From NCBI RefSeq assembly GCF_000058485.1, contig NC_008278.1:6876962-6940961 (forward strand): a stretch of 64,000 bases of DNA, given 5' to 3'. Source of the stretch: Frankia alni ACN14a. Its GTDB lineage: Bacteria > Actinomycetota > Actinomycetes > Frankiales > Frankiaceae. A program made the position numbers and the translations under genes. This document shows, piece by piece, positions 26,810-35,100 of the stretch. How positions within the stretch are numbered: position 1 is the first letter of the stretch; every line of letters begins with the position of its first letter. The notes under the pieces were generated by a model that was not told the origin of the DNA, did no database searches, and saw nothing but the letters and a program-made list of their open reading frames with translations.

Positions 26810-28057
26810 TCAGCGGGCGGTCGGCCAGGAGATCGTGACCAGGCCGTGGGTCTTCTCCAACGCCGCCGTGCCCTCGCCGATCGGGGTGCGGTCGGCGCCG
26901 GTCGGCCAGTAGGCGAAGGTGGGGGCCGGGCCGCTTCGGGCCCAGCGGTCCCAGGCCTGGATCTGTTCGACCATGGCGGTGGCGGCGGTCTCGCCGCGTG
27001 CCCCATAGGCGCGCGCGCCGAACTCGACTCCGGCGCCTTCCAGGGCCGGGCGCACCGCCAGGTAGGCGAAGGAGTCATCGCGCACGACCCCGAAGGGGAA
27101 CCAGCTCCGGCGTTCCGCGGCCAGATCAGTTCCCTCATCCACCGCCAGCTTGCAGAATCCGCGCAGGAAGCTGGCGAACCACAGGTGCAGGTCGGCGAAC
27201 GAGACGCCATGCCTGATCGTGACCCCGGACCACCTCTCGTCGCGCTCGGTCGCCAGGACTCCGTCCAGCAGACTCATGTCCTGCGGCACGTCGCCGTCGA
27301 ATCGCAGCTTGACGTTGCGGCCCTGCGCGTCGGGAAGCAGGAAGACCCGCTCGTCATGTGCGCCCGATCCCTGCATCGGGACGAACCCGCACACCTGCGC
27401 CGAGGTGCTCACCAGATGGTCACCCTCGCGGCGGAAGCCGATCGAGCGAGTGATTCCGTTCATCCGCAGCGGAACGACGATCCTGCCGTCCTCGGACAAC
27501 TGCGCAAGCCAGGTCGGCGCGATGTCCCACGCTCCGACCGTCACAAGAATTGCGTCGACCCTCTCGTCGAGGTCGGGCACGCCGTCCTCGGCGTCGGCCC
27601 GCACAACCGTGACCCGGCCGCCGTACCCGGTCGCCTCCAGCAGAGCGCTGGCCCGGTCGGTCACCTCCGAGTCGATGTCCACGCTGACCACGCGGCCACT
27701 CGGACCGACGACCTCGGCCAGGAGAGCGGCATTGAAGCCACCGCCGCCGATCTCCAGCACGCTCATGCCGGGCCCGAGCCCGGCCTGCTCGATCATCTGG
27801 GCCTGGATGAACGGAGCGCTGACCGAGGAGATGATCACGCCGTCCTGGTCGCGTTTGACCGCCACCGAGTCGTCGGCGTTGTAGGAGACCTCCAGCGGCG
27901 TGCCCTCGGGGACGAACAGGTGCCGCGGCACCGTGCGGAAGGCCCGCTCGACGACGGGCGAGGTAATCACGCCGTCCGCGCGAAGCTTGTCCGTCAGGGC
28001 ATTACGGATCTCCGTCGCCCGGTCGCGACCGGTGGACGTGTCAACCATCTGAGTCAT
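26810..28057 (-). CDS. PIMT-like O-methyltransferase, FxLD system
   Basis: A 415-residue protein. The N-terminal half is a protein-L-isoaspartate methyltransferase fold, with RHLFVPEG near residue 49 and SAM motif VLEIGGGGFNAALL near 101 followed by VVSVDID. The C-terminal extension (to 415) is typical of FxLD-cluster enzymes. Related lanthipeptide enzymes methylate a core Asp, which closes to a succinimide and opens to isoaspartate. It stands 58 bp upstream of the precursor in the same direction and so heads the operon. Confidence 0.9.
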   Translation of the reverse strand: MTQMVDTSTGRDRATEIRNALTDKLRADGVITSPVVERAFRTVPRHLFVPEGTPLEVSYNADDSVAVKRDQDGVIISSVSAPFIQAQMIEQAGLGPGMSVLEIGGGGFNAALLAEVVGPSGRVVSVDIDSEVTDRASALLEATGYGGRVTVVRADAEDGVPDLDERVDAILVTVGAWDIAPTWLAQLSEDGRIVVPLRMNGITRSIGFRREGDHLVSTSAQVCGFVPMQGSGAHDERVFLLPDAQGRNVKLRFDGDVPQDMSLLDGVLATERDERWSGVTIRHGVSFADLHLWFASFLRGFCKLAVDEGTDLAAERRSWFPFGVVRDDSFAYLAVRPALEGAGVEFGARAYGARGETAATAMVEQIQAWDRWARSGPAPTFAYWPTGADRTPIGEGTAALEKTHGLVTISWPTAR

Positions 28058-28151
28058 CCAGCTGCTCTCTGCCAGTCGGTGGTGAGGATCGGCCAGTCGT
28101 GGTGCGGATCGCCTGCCTCCGTCGCCAGGGACAGCGACTATTCAATATTGG

Positions 28152-28160
28152 AGTGAATAT
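28152..28160 (-). promoter_or_regulatory. ATATTCACT box upstream of the lanthipeptide operon
   Basis: On the minus strand ATATTCACT stands about 95 bp before the methyltransferase ATG, within a small inverted repeat ATTCA/TGAAT. The same nonamer occurs at 29871-29879 before the regulator module. It is a candidate shared binding site for the adjacent XRE regulator. Confidence 0.35.
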
Positions 28161-28199
28161 CAGGCAGCATGCCACAGCCTGGCAGCCCGGGGAAGGAGG

Positions 28200-29033
28200 T
28201 TACGGCTGAAAGTCGCGGGCGATGGTGCCCAGCCGGGCCCGCGCCGACTCGCCGAACTCGGCGGCGTTCGCCATCACCTCGAACAGCTGCAGGTAGGTGG
28301 CGATGTCGCGGGGGTCGGTGACCGCGACGGTGGCGTGCTCCAGGCCGATGGTGACCAGGCGTTCGTCGAAGATCTCGTACCCGTGCAGCGGGATGTCGCC
28401 GGGACGGGCGGTCAGCGGGATCACGCCGATCCGGACGTTGCTCAGGGTCGACAGCGAGGCGATGTGAGCGGCCTGGGCGGCCATGACGTCGTCCGGGCAG
28501 AACCGCCAGCGCAGAGCCGCCTCGGTCAGGATGAAGGTGAACTGCTTGCCCGGCGCGTGCAGCGCCTGCTGACGCTGCTGGCGGGCGGCGACCGTCCGAG
28601 CCAGTTCCGCGCCGGTCAGCGCAAGCGTGAACACCCGCCGCATGTACTCGGCGGTCTGCAGCAGGCCGGAGATCCCGCCCGGGGTGAAGTACCGCAGGAC
28701 GGTCGCGTCCGCCTCGACCTCGCCGATCTCGGCCTGCTTGCGGGCGGCGCCGCGATGCAGAATCGTCCGGTTGCTTTCCAGCGTGGCATGCAGGCGGGCG
28801 GCCAGGGCGAGCAGCGCGGAGCGTTCCTGCCCGTTGGCCCGGTAGAGGTCGAGCAGGATCTCGACATCGTGTTCGGACGGCAGCAGCCGGCCGTTCTCCA
28901 ACTTCGAGATCTTGGGCTGGGACATGCCGGTGCTCGCCGCCGCCTGCACGCCCGTCAGCCCGGTCGCCCGACGGAGCTCACGCAGGCGGGCAGCGAGGGT
29001 CTCGCGGTCGGCGACGTAGCGTTCCGGGTCCAT
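28200..29033 (-). CDS. XRE-family regulator with DUF5753
   Basis: A 277-residue regulator. The Cro/C1 helix-turn-helix occupies residues about 13-65 (GVQAAASTGMSQPKISKLENG), and a DUF5753 ligand-binding-like domain follows from about 105 (YFTPGGISGLLQTAEYMRRVF). It lies upstream of the lanthipeptide operon on the same strand, downstream of a DUF6879 gene. It is the natural candidate for cluster control, but regulators of this type are abundant in actinomycetes. Confidence 0.88.
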   Translation of the reverse strand: MDPERYVADRETLAARLRELRRATGLTGVQAAASTGMSQPKISKLENGRLLPSEHDVEILLDLYRANGQERSALLALAARLHATLESNRTILHRGAARKQAEIGEVEADATVLRYFTPGGISGLLQTAEYMRRVFTLALTGAELARTVAARQQRQQALHAPGKQFTFILTEAALRWRFCPDDVMAAQAAHIASLSTLSNVRIGVIPLTARPGDIPLHGYEIFDERLVTIGLEHATVAVTDPRDIATYLQLFEVMANAAEFGESARARLGTIARDFQP

Positions 29034-29062
29034 TCAGCCGCGGTTCCTCGGATCTGTGACCG

Positions 29063-29626
29063 TCACGCAGGCCAATCCTGCCAGTTCCGCCGCCAGTACT
29101 GCGGATGCCCGGCCCAGTAGGCGGGGAAGGGGACCGCCGCCGCCAAGGCCGCGTCCCGGAACGAGACGTGTGCGGCTGCGGCGATCGGATCGTCGAGGAG
29201 CTCACCGCCGACGAAGTTGCCCGCCGCGTCGTAGTGCATCCGCAGGACGAGCCGCTCGTCGAACATCCACCAGTCGTAGTCGGGCAGGGCCGGCGGGTCG
29301 GGAGTCTCCGCCAGGTCGAGCACGAAGGTGCGCTGCCCGGCCCGCTCGGTCGCCGGGTAGGACCACTCGCATTCCCAGCGCTCGTAGGCGCTCAGCGGAC
29401 CCTGCAGCACCCGCACCTTGCGGAACCTCAGCCCGCCGGCGACCCGGTCATGGATCTCCGCCAGCCACGCCGTCGGCTCGCTGGCCTGGTCGTAAGGCTC
29501 ACCAGCCAGGTAGGCGTGTAGCCGTGGCTGCTCGACCGTCGTGCTGTACGTGTGGTGGCCCTCCAGCCGGAACCACTCCGACCGCGCGTCGTTGAACAGC
29601 GGGTCGAGCTCGGACTCACTCAACAC
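29063..29626 (-). CDS. DUF6879-family protein
   Basis: A 187-residue protein of the DUF6879 type, marked by RLEGHHTYSTTVEQPRL near residue 20, VRVLQGPLSAYERWECEW near 73 and a DYDWWMFDERLVLRMHYD stretch. Function is unknown. The family nearly always accompanies XRE/DUF5753 regulators, as here. The GTG start overlaps the previous gene by 11 nt, so the two are co-translated. Confidence 0.82.
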   Translation of the reverse strand: MLSESELDPLFNDARSEWFRLEGHHTYSTTVEQPRLHAYLAGEPYDQASEPTAWLAEIHDRVAGGLRFRKVRVLQGPLSAYERWECEWSYPATERAGQRTFVLDLAETPDPPALPDYDWWMFDERLVLRMHYDAAGNFVGGELLDDPIAAAAHVSFRDAALAAAVPFPAYWAGHPQYWRRNWQDWPA

Positions 29627-29822
29627 GCCCGAGCACCTCGGCTACCAGCTCGGCCGGGATCTCCACCACCGACTCGCCCGAGGGAAGCGCGCCGAGCTGC
29701 CCCAGCGCTTCCTCGTCGGTGACGTTCCAGCCCTGGACGATCACGGTGCCGCGATCGGTCCGGTACAGGGTGGGGCAGGTCTTGACGTCGTTGCAGGTGC
29801 CGCGGACACGGTCGATCTTCAC
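29616..29822 (-). CDS. Small conserved protein of the XRE/DUF6879 module
   Basis: A 68-residue protein (VKIDRVRGTCNDVKTCPTLY...) with two Cys near residues 10 and 16 and a C-terminal PAELVAEVLGRVE. Small proteins of this pattern sit upstream of DUF6879 genes in actinomycetes; their role is not known. GGAGAT precedes the GTG start at the usual distance. It is the first gene of the module and has a recognisable promoter. Confidence 0.78.
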   Translation of the reverse strand: MKIDRVRGTCNDVKTCPTLYRTDRGTVIVQGWNVTDEEALGQLGALPSGESVVEIPAELVAEVLGRVE

Positions 29823-29855
29823 AGGATCTCCTTCGGGAGCCGGGCCGACTCCAGA

Positions 29856-29884
29856 ATCATGCACGACCAAAGTGAATATGCCAA
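29856..29884 (-). promoter_or_regulatory. Vegetative-type promoter of the regulator module
   Basis: Minus-strand TTGGCA (29884-29879) and CATGAT (29861-29856) are separated by exactly 17 bp and lie 34 bp upstream of the GTG at 29822. The ATATTCACT box falls in the spacer, where a bound repressor would block polymerase. Confidence 0.5.
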
Positions 29885-30129
29885 GCGGCCCAGGTATAGA
29901 CTGCGCCAGGCCGGGGTGGCTCTCGGTCGATCGGTCTACCTCGGCGAGGGGCCGGACCGCCCAGCCGACCGGGACCCGGGACTGGAGCAGAGCAACGTCG
30001 CCGCGCCGAGCACGGATACCGCAAAGAGCCGAAGGGATGGATACCGACGGCGAAGGAGGTCGCCTTTCGTTCTCACCACGGTGGCGCGGTCCCGCCGCCG
30101 CGGTCAGCCCGCTACAGGTTGAACTCCCG

Positions 30130-30324
30130 CTACAGGTTGAACTCGCCGTCGCGGGCACCAGCCAGGAAGGCGGCCCACTCGCTCGGGGTGAAGACGAGTA
30201 CCGGGCCGTCGGGGTCCTTCGAGTCACGGACGGCCACGACGTCCGCGACACGGGCGATCTCCACGCAGTTGGTCTGGGTGGCACTGTGGCTCGACTTGCG
30301 CCACTCGGCTCCGGAGAGGTCCAC
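30130..30324 (-). CDS. DUF397 protein
   Basis: A 64-residue DUF397 protein with the hallmark order WRKSSHS (residues 8-14), NCVEIA, VAVRDSKDPDGPVL and FTPSEWAAFL. DUF397 proteins pair with XRE/DUF5753 regulators and probably modulate them. GGAGGTGA precedes the GTG by a normal distance and overlaps the stop of the regulator gene, 6 bp away. Confidence 0.92.
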   Translation of the reverse strand: MDLSGAEWRKSSHSATQTNCVEIARVADVVAVRDSKDPDGPVLVFTPSEWAAFLAGARDGEFNL

Positions 30325-30330
30325 CGCGGC

Positions 30331-31179
30331 TCACCTCCGTTCGTAGCCGTCGGCCGCGGACGTCAGGAACTCCGCGGACCTGATGGGGTCGAGTGCTTGT
30401 CCTGCCAGCGTATCGGCGGCTTGTAGGAAGGGCCGGACGTCGGCGGGTTCGTCGACGAAGAGGCTGGATCGCAGGTGCTCGAGGTGGACGATGCTCGGCG
30501 CCTTGTCGAAGTCGAAGGCGACATAGGAGCCGTGCACGCCGAGGTGCGCGCCGACCCCGAACGGGATGACCTGCACGGTGATCGAGGGGCGACGACCGGC
30601 GGCGATGAGTTGGCGGAGTTGGCTGGCCATGACGTCCGCGCTGCTCACGGGCCTGCGGATCACCGCCTCGTCGAGGAGCACGTGCAGTTCGGGTGGGTCG
30701 GATCGGCTGAGCACGGTCTGTCGGCCGAGGCGGGTGACCACGCGGGCTTCGACCTCGTGCGCAGCGACCCCGCCGTCGACCATGACCGCACGGGCGTAGT
30801 CGGCCGTCTGAAGCAGGCCCGGAACCAGCAGCATCGAGACATCCACGATCCGCCTGGCCTGCGACTCGAATCCGATCAAAGCGGGGAGCTGGCTCGGTAG
30901 TCCGGGCAGGCCGGTCTCCCACCAGCCGGGGCGGTCAACTTCGCGGGCGAGGGACAGCAGCCGCTCGCGCTCTGGGCCCGTGACCTTGTAGACGACGAGA
31001 AGCGCGGCCACATCCTCGGCGCTGATGCCCCGCAGGCCGTTCTCCAGTCGGCTCAGGGTGCTCGGGGACCAGCCAAGCTGCGCGGCGACGGAGCGGCTGG
31101 TGAGTCCATGACCTGCCCGCAGGTCCCGCAACTCGGCGCCGAGGCCACGAGCACGCGCGGACGGTGGTCGCCGGGGCAT
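30331..31179 (-). CDS. XRE-family regulator with DUF5753 (partner of DUF397)
   Basis: A 282-residue regulator with an N-terminal helix-turn-helix (SRSVAAQLGWSPSTLSRLEN, near residues 27-46) and DUF5753 from about 95 (VPGLLQTADYARAVMVDGGV). The ATG at 31179 was chosen because GGGGAG precedes it by 5 nt and the protein then starts MPRRPPSARARG; the frame remains open 222 bp further upstream without support. It is divergent from the ATPase gene across a region with an 11-bp inverted repeat. Confidence 0.9.
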   Translation of the reverse strand: MPRRPPSARARGLGAELRDLRAGHGLTSRSVAAQLGWSPSTLSRLENGLRGISAEDVAALLVVYKVTGPERERLLSLAREVDRPGWWETGLPGLPSQLPALIGFESQARRIVDVSMLLVPGLLQTADYARAVMVDGGVAAHEVEARVVTRLGRQTVLSRSDPPELHVLLDEAVIRRPVSSADVMASQLRQLIAAGRRPSITVQVIPFGVGAHLGVHGSYVAFDFDKAPSIVHLEHLRSSLFVDEPADVRPFLQAADTLAGQALDPIRSAEFLTSAADGYERR

Positions 31180-31264
31180 CACCACTCCCCTTTCGATCAT
31201 GATCTCGGTCAGATCGGACGCTACACGGGCCAGGCCCGCGGGACCTTTTCGACCCTTGCGCGCC

Positions 31265-31293
31265 GTTGCAGCAACGTTCATAGTTGCTGCAAC
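31265..31293. promoter_or_regulatory. 11-bp perfect inverted repeat, divergent operator
   Basis: Arms GTTGCAGCAAC and GTTGCTGCAAC are exact reverse complements around a 7-bp spacer. It lies between the divergent XRE regulator (start 31179) and the ATPase gene (start 31546), a common position for an autoregulatory site. Confidence 0.6.
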
Positions 31294-31545
31294 ATCCGCA
31301 TCGTAGCGAGTCGATCGCCTCATGGGGTCGCGCGCGGCACCGGAGGCATCCGGTCGGGAAGGGACGGGGTGAAGATCCTTGGAGACGAACTCATCCACCA
31401 CCTGGAGAGCCGGCGAGGTCAGCCAGTCCCCGCCACCAGATCCTGCGGCCGCCGGGTTGCCGCGTGTTCACCAGCGTTGCGTGTACGTCCGAGTGCTGTG
31501 GGACGACCAGCAGGGTTCCGCTGCGGACCTCGGCCGGGCTGCCGC

Positions 31546-32292
31546 ATGACGCCGACCGGGTCCGCGCACATCCGCCTCTTCCATTTTCCGGTGTCCGACA
31601 CGGCCGCTCGGGCCGCCCGCAGCCGTGCCCGAGAGACGATTGAGAGCTGGCACATCGACCCCGAGACCACGGACAATGCGGTCCTGCTCGTCTCCGAGTT
31701 GATCACCAATGCGGTCAGAGCGTCGACGACCGTCGCCGCGTCGCTCGACCCGTCAGAGGTGCCGAGGCAGGAGAGGGCCATGGCGTCCGTCTCGCTGCGG
31801 ATCAGCAGGATGGGCTCACGGCTCCTCCTCGAGGTCTGGGACCGCGACGTCCGCCCTCCGGCGTTGCAGGATCAGACGCCTACCGCCGAAAGCGGCCGTG
31901 GGCTGTTTCTGGTCGACGCGTTGAGCGCACAGTGGTCCTGGTACCGGCCCGTGACCGGTGGAAAGGTCGTCTGGGTCGAGCTGCGGACCGCGCCTTCCCC
32001 AACACCCCACGAACAGTTCGTGCAGGCGGACCCCGGGCCGCCGGAATCACTGGCGAGGCGCACGCGGACCGCTGTGCCGGACGCGCCGTTTCCAGTGACC
32101 TTCATCGACGATCCGATGCTGCTGAGACGGGCCGTCGAGGGACTACGCAAACTCGATGATCGGCAACGTGTCCATGTCGGCGGTCTGCCGATCAGACCGA
32201 ACCGTCGTGACGATCCCGGATGCGATCATGAAGGGCTCGGTGTCTCGGTGATCTCCTCGTCAGGTTCGAGGCGGGCGGTGCCACTCGGATGA
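31546..32292 (+). CDS. Anti-sigma-type ATP-binding protein (HATPase_c_2)
   Basis: A 248-residue protein whose first ~150 residues form a Bergerat ATPase like the RsbW/SpoIIAB anti-sigma kinases: N box LLVSELITNAVRAS near residue 46 and G box GRGLFLVDALSAQW near 113. The remaining ~100 residues are unrelated and poorly conserved in appearance. Such single-domain ATPases bind sigma factors or anti-anti-sigma partners in actinomycetes. The ATG has only a weak ribosome site. The stop overlaps the next gene by 4 nt. Confidence 0.85.
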   Translation: MTPTGSAHIRLFHFPVSDTAARAARSRARETIESWHIDPETTDNAVLLVSELITNAVRASTTVAASLDPSEVPRQERAMASVSLRISRMGSRLLLEVWDRDVRPPALQDQTPTAESGRGLFLVDALSAQWSWYRPVTGGKVVWVELRTAPSPTPHEQFVQADPGPPESLARRTRTAVPDAPFPVTFIDDPMLLRRAVEGLRKLDDRQRVHVGGLPIRPNRRDDPGCDHEGLGVSVISSSGSRRAVPLG

Positions 32293-32774
32293 GCACGCCA
32301 CGACCGCGGCTGCGAATGACCGCGCATGCCTTACTGATCGACTCGTCGGGGCGGGTGCTGCTCATCCGCACCGAGACGGGGACGTGGGCGTTGCCGTCGA
32401 CTGTCCTGACATTCGAGGTGCAGCCCTATCGGCAAACCGTCGCGTTTGTTCGCCAGGTCCTCGGGATCGAGGTGGCCGAGCGCGACCTTCTCCTCGCCCA
32501 CATCAGCGCCCACCGGTCCGTCACTGGTCTGGCCGGTCTCGGCCTCGTCATCAGCGTCGGACACTGGATCGGCCAGCCTGTGCCCACCCGCGCCAGCGTC
32601 ACTGACACACCGACCCGGCAGCCGACCAGGCAATGGTGCTCGCCGGGACAGCCACCGGCGCCGCTGGCCGCCTGGGACGCGGCCGTCCTCCCCGCGCTGC
32701 TGACCAACACCCCCTATGCCGAGATCGGTTGGAACCCCTGTCCGACTCCGGACTCTGCCCGAGCCCCCTCATGA
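32289..32774 (+). CDS. NUDIX-like protein with a degenerate catalytic box
   Basis: A 161-residue protein that begins like a NUDIX hydrolase (AHALLIDSSGRVLLIRTETGTWALP, shown by the strand pattern and the WALP turn). Where the box GX5EX7REUXEEXGU should follow, it has STVLTFEVQPYRQTVAFVRQ, lacking the metal-binding Glu residues. It is therefore probably inactive as a pyrophosphohydrolase and may bind a ligand. It is coupled to the ATPase gene through ATGA. Confidence 0.65.
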   Translation: MSTPRPRLRMTAHALLIDSSGRVLLIRTETGTWALPSTVLTFEVQPYRQTVAFVRQVLGIEVAERDLLLAHISAHRSVTGLAGLGLVISVGHWIGQPVPTRASVTDTPTRQPTRQWCSPGQPPAPLAAWDAAVLPALLTNTPYAEIGWNPCPTPDSARAPS

Positions 32775-32853
32775 AGCCGATGAACGCCCTCACGGACCGA
32801 GTCGGTCCTGCAGGTGCCTGGCCAGCGGAACCCTGGACGACAGGAGCACGGGT

Positions 32854-33228
32854 ATGACGGCCGACGACCAGTCACTGGGCCGCCCCGGCCTCATCGCACC
32901 GACGACGCCGGCCCGGATCGTGGTCGGGCAGGACCTCGCGGGAATGTTGGAGGCGTTCGTCTCCCGGCTGGCACCCCGCCTCTTCGCCCTCGTCGAGATC
33001 ACCCCCGAGCGACGTAAAGATCCGGTCGTCGCCTGGGGACTCCAGTTCGACGACCAGGTCCACGTCGTTTCCTGCGACGGGCAACTCCGCGGGTCGTTCT
33101 CCTCCCCTGACCGCGCCCTGTGGCTGTTCTCCTACCGGGGAACGGAAGTTCGCCTGGTGTGGTGCACCCCGGCCGACCGCCGTCATCACCACCCGCCACG
33201 GCGACGCACCATCCGACGTTCCCGCTGA
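32854..33228 (+). CDS. Hypothetical protein downstream of the NUDIX-like gene
   Basis: A 124-residue protein, not recognised. The central part (residues 25-105) has a regular amphipathic strand/helix pattern, and the last 20 residues are strongly basic (RRHHHPPRRR). CAGGAG lies 9 nt before the ATG. It is the third gene in the same direction after the ATPase and NUDIX-like genes, 79 nt apart, and probably belongs to that transcript. Confidence 0.6.
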   Translation: MTADDQSLGRPGLIAPTTPARIVVGQDLAGMLEAFVSRLAPRLFALVEITPERRKDPVVAWGLQFDDQVHVVSCDGQLRGSFSSPDRALWLFSYRGTEVRLVWCTPADRRHHHPPRRRTIRRSR

Positions 33229-33381
33229 CCGTGTCCGGGATGGCCCCCGAGCTGTTGACCAGCACAAGGAACATTCTGGGGACCATCGCCCGGACGAGAC
33301 GACCGGAACCGCCTCGCCAGCCTCGACCTGCTCGGCAACCACCGGGACCGGCCCCGGCCGGACACCCGGACGTGGGTCGCG

Positions 33382-34722
33382 CTACGCGGTACTCCGGCCG
33401 CGGATGCGATCAAGCGCGTTGAGGGCCGTCTCGTCGGCGGTCGGCAGGGTGTGCAGGTAGCGCTGGGTGGTGGCGATCGAGCCGTGGCCGAGGCGCTCCT
33501 TCACGACTTGGAGGTCCGCTCCGCCGGCGAGGAGCCAGGAAGCGTGCGCGTGCCGGAGATCGTGAACGCGGACGCGTCGGCCGATCCCGGCCGCCTCGAC
33601 CGCCGGATGCCAGACCTGCTTGCGGAACCAGTCGCCGGGGATGTGACCGTCGGTGTCGCGGCGGCGCCGCTTGCGTGGGTTGTCCTTGCCTGCTGCCCGT
33701 CGCTTCGCTCGATAGGCCGCGTATGCACCCTTGCAGGGCTGGCATCGGCAGGGGGCCATCGAATACGCGGTGATCGTGCCGTGCCGGTACTGCCTGCCCT
33801 TCGCGTTCGGCTCGGTCAGGGCAGGCTCGTCCGGCTCCGTCGGCAGCCCGATCTGGACCGCGGGCAGGTCCTGGTCCGGCATGGGGAACAGCAGGTCGTC
33901 TGTTCCGAGTCCCGTCGACTGGATGTACGTCTGGAGCTTGTCGACCACCTGCCGGCTGATCTTGAAGCGGCGGTACTTCTTGTTCTTCGGGTACTCCTGC
34001 ACGAGGAACCGGCCGCCGGTCGGGTGATCCTTCGGGCTCAGCTCCACCACGGCCCGGCTAACGGTGACGATTCCGGTGGTGAGGTTGAGGTCCCGGGGAC
34101 GCAGCTCCGTCAGCTCGCCCCAGCGCATCCCACTCTCGATGTCGACCTCGACGAGGAGTTGGAGGACCGCGTCGCTCAGCTTTCCGTAGATCAGGTCGAA
34201 CTGCTCGGGAGTGATGATCTGTAGCGGCTTCTTCGGAACTTCGGGGATCTTCACGCCACGGCATGCGTGCAGGAACGTCATCTGATCGTTCAGCGCGGTG
34301 GTGAAGATCGCGCTGAGAATCGTCATGTTCTTGTCGATCACGTTCGGGCCAAGACCCCGGTTGCTCTGGTCGGTCACCCACTCGCGGACGTCCGCCGGCA
34401 TAATCTCGGCCATCCGCATCCCGGTGAACCAGGGCAGGATGTGCGCGTCGAGGTTGTACCGGTAGGTCTCGCGGGTGCGCGGCTCCATCACATGGTTGGG
34501 AAACCAGGTCTCCTGGACGTACTCACCGAACGTCCGCCGGCCACGCCGCGGGTCGCCGACCCGGCCCTCGCGCTGCTTGACCTCCGCCTGCTGCCAGGCC
34601 CGGTCCGCGTCCCGCTTCCCGGTGAACGTCCCTGCCGACCGCACCCGGCCACGCAGATCCAGGTAGCACGCCGTGTACCGAGGCTTGCCGTCCTTACCAA
34701 TCCGCTTCTTCGCGTAGCCCAT
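33382..34722 (-). CDS. int: Tyrosine recombinase/integrase of the mobile element
   Basis: A 446-residue phage-type integrase. The N-terminal Arm-binding part begins MGYAKKRIGKDGKPRYTACY, a SAM-like core-binding domain follows (TFGEYVQETWFPNH), and the catalytic domain shows the Arg in GMRWGEL, the box HDLRHAHASWLL, LGHGSIATT and the nucleophilic Tyr in QRYLH. A Cys/basic insertion (CRCQPCKGAYAAYR) near residue 335 interrupts the catalytic domain; this is seen in many actinomycete integrases. ATG 34722 is preferred, with 34746 as an alternative. It lies next to a tRNA 3'-end sequence, as expected for a site-specific integrative element. Confidence 0.93.
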   Translation of the reverse strand: MGYAKKRIGKDGKPRYTACYLDLRGRVRSAGTFTGKRDADRAWQQAEVKQREGRVGDPRRGRRTFGEYVQETWFPNHVMEPRTRETYRYNLDAHILPWFTGMRMAEIMPADVREWVTDQSNRGLGPNVIDKNMTILSAIFTTALNDQMTFLHACRGVKIPEVPKKPLQIITPEQFDLIYGKLSDAVLQLLVEVDIESGMRWGELTELRPRDLNLTTGIVTVSRAVVELSPKDHPTGGRFLVQEYPKNKKYRRFKISRQVVDKLQTYIQSTGLGTDDLLFPMPDQDLPAVQIGLPTEPDEPALTEPNAKGRQYRHGTITAYSMAPCRCQPCKGAYAAYRAKRRAAGKDNPRKRRRRDTDGHIPGDWFRKQVWHPAVEAAGIGRRVRVHDLRHAHASWLLAGGADLQVVKERLGHGSIATTQRYLHTLPTADETALNALDRIRGRSTA

Positions 34723-34890
34723 CCCGACCACCGTCCCACTGATCATCCGTCCGTGATTTGTCCGTGGACGCGGACGAACCCGCCGGTAACATCCGACAGG
34801 AGGCGACACGAAAAGTACCGTCTGACCAGCAGTTTATGGCTTGCCCGAGATCGATTGAACAGGCGTACTTGGACGCAAATGCTCCCTCGC

Positions 34891-34929
34891 ACGGAGGAGG
34901 CCAGGGGTTCGAGTCCCCTCACCTCCACC
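34891..34929 (+). other. tRNA 3'-end-like attachment site
   Basis: The sequence contains AGGGGTTCGAGTCCCCT, a perfect T-arm (5-bp stem and TTCGAGT loop), followed by CACCTCC-A-CC, an acceptor strand with discriminator. No matching 5' half (expected GGAGGTG start, D and anticodon arms) lies upstream, so this is a 3' fragment. With the integrase starting 170 bp away it fits an att core left by insertion into a tRNA or tmRNA gene. The orientation implies that the intact gene is to the left, outside the window. Confidence 0.7.
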
Positions 34930-35028
34930 CCGCAGCGTGACGAACCGCCTGACCTGCAGAAACAGGTTGGTTCGCACGTTGTGGACGTGCTCGTGCCCGC
35001 CGAAACTGCAGGTCGGCGGGCCGGGCAG

Positions 35029-35058
35029 GTGGTTCGAGTCTCCTTTGGCTCTGGAGCA
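35029..35058 (+). other. Second, weaker tRNA 3'-end-like sequence
   Basis: GGTGGTTCGAGTCTCC and the following CTTTGGCTC resemble another T-arm and acceptor strand, but the stem is imperfect. It may be the remnant of a second attachment site in tandem, or chance. Confidence 0.3.
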
Positions 35059-35100
35059 GTCGAGTCCTGTCGGTAGCCACCGCTGCTGGGACTGGGTCAG

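Noticed and set aside
34861-34929. Complete tRNA gene
   Set aside because: Only the T-arm and 3' acceptor strand can be found; no D-arm, anticodon arm or 5' acceptor strand matches upstream.
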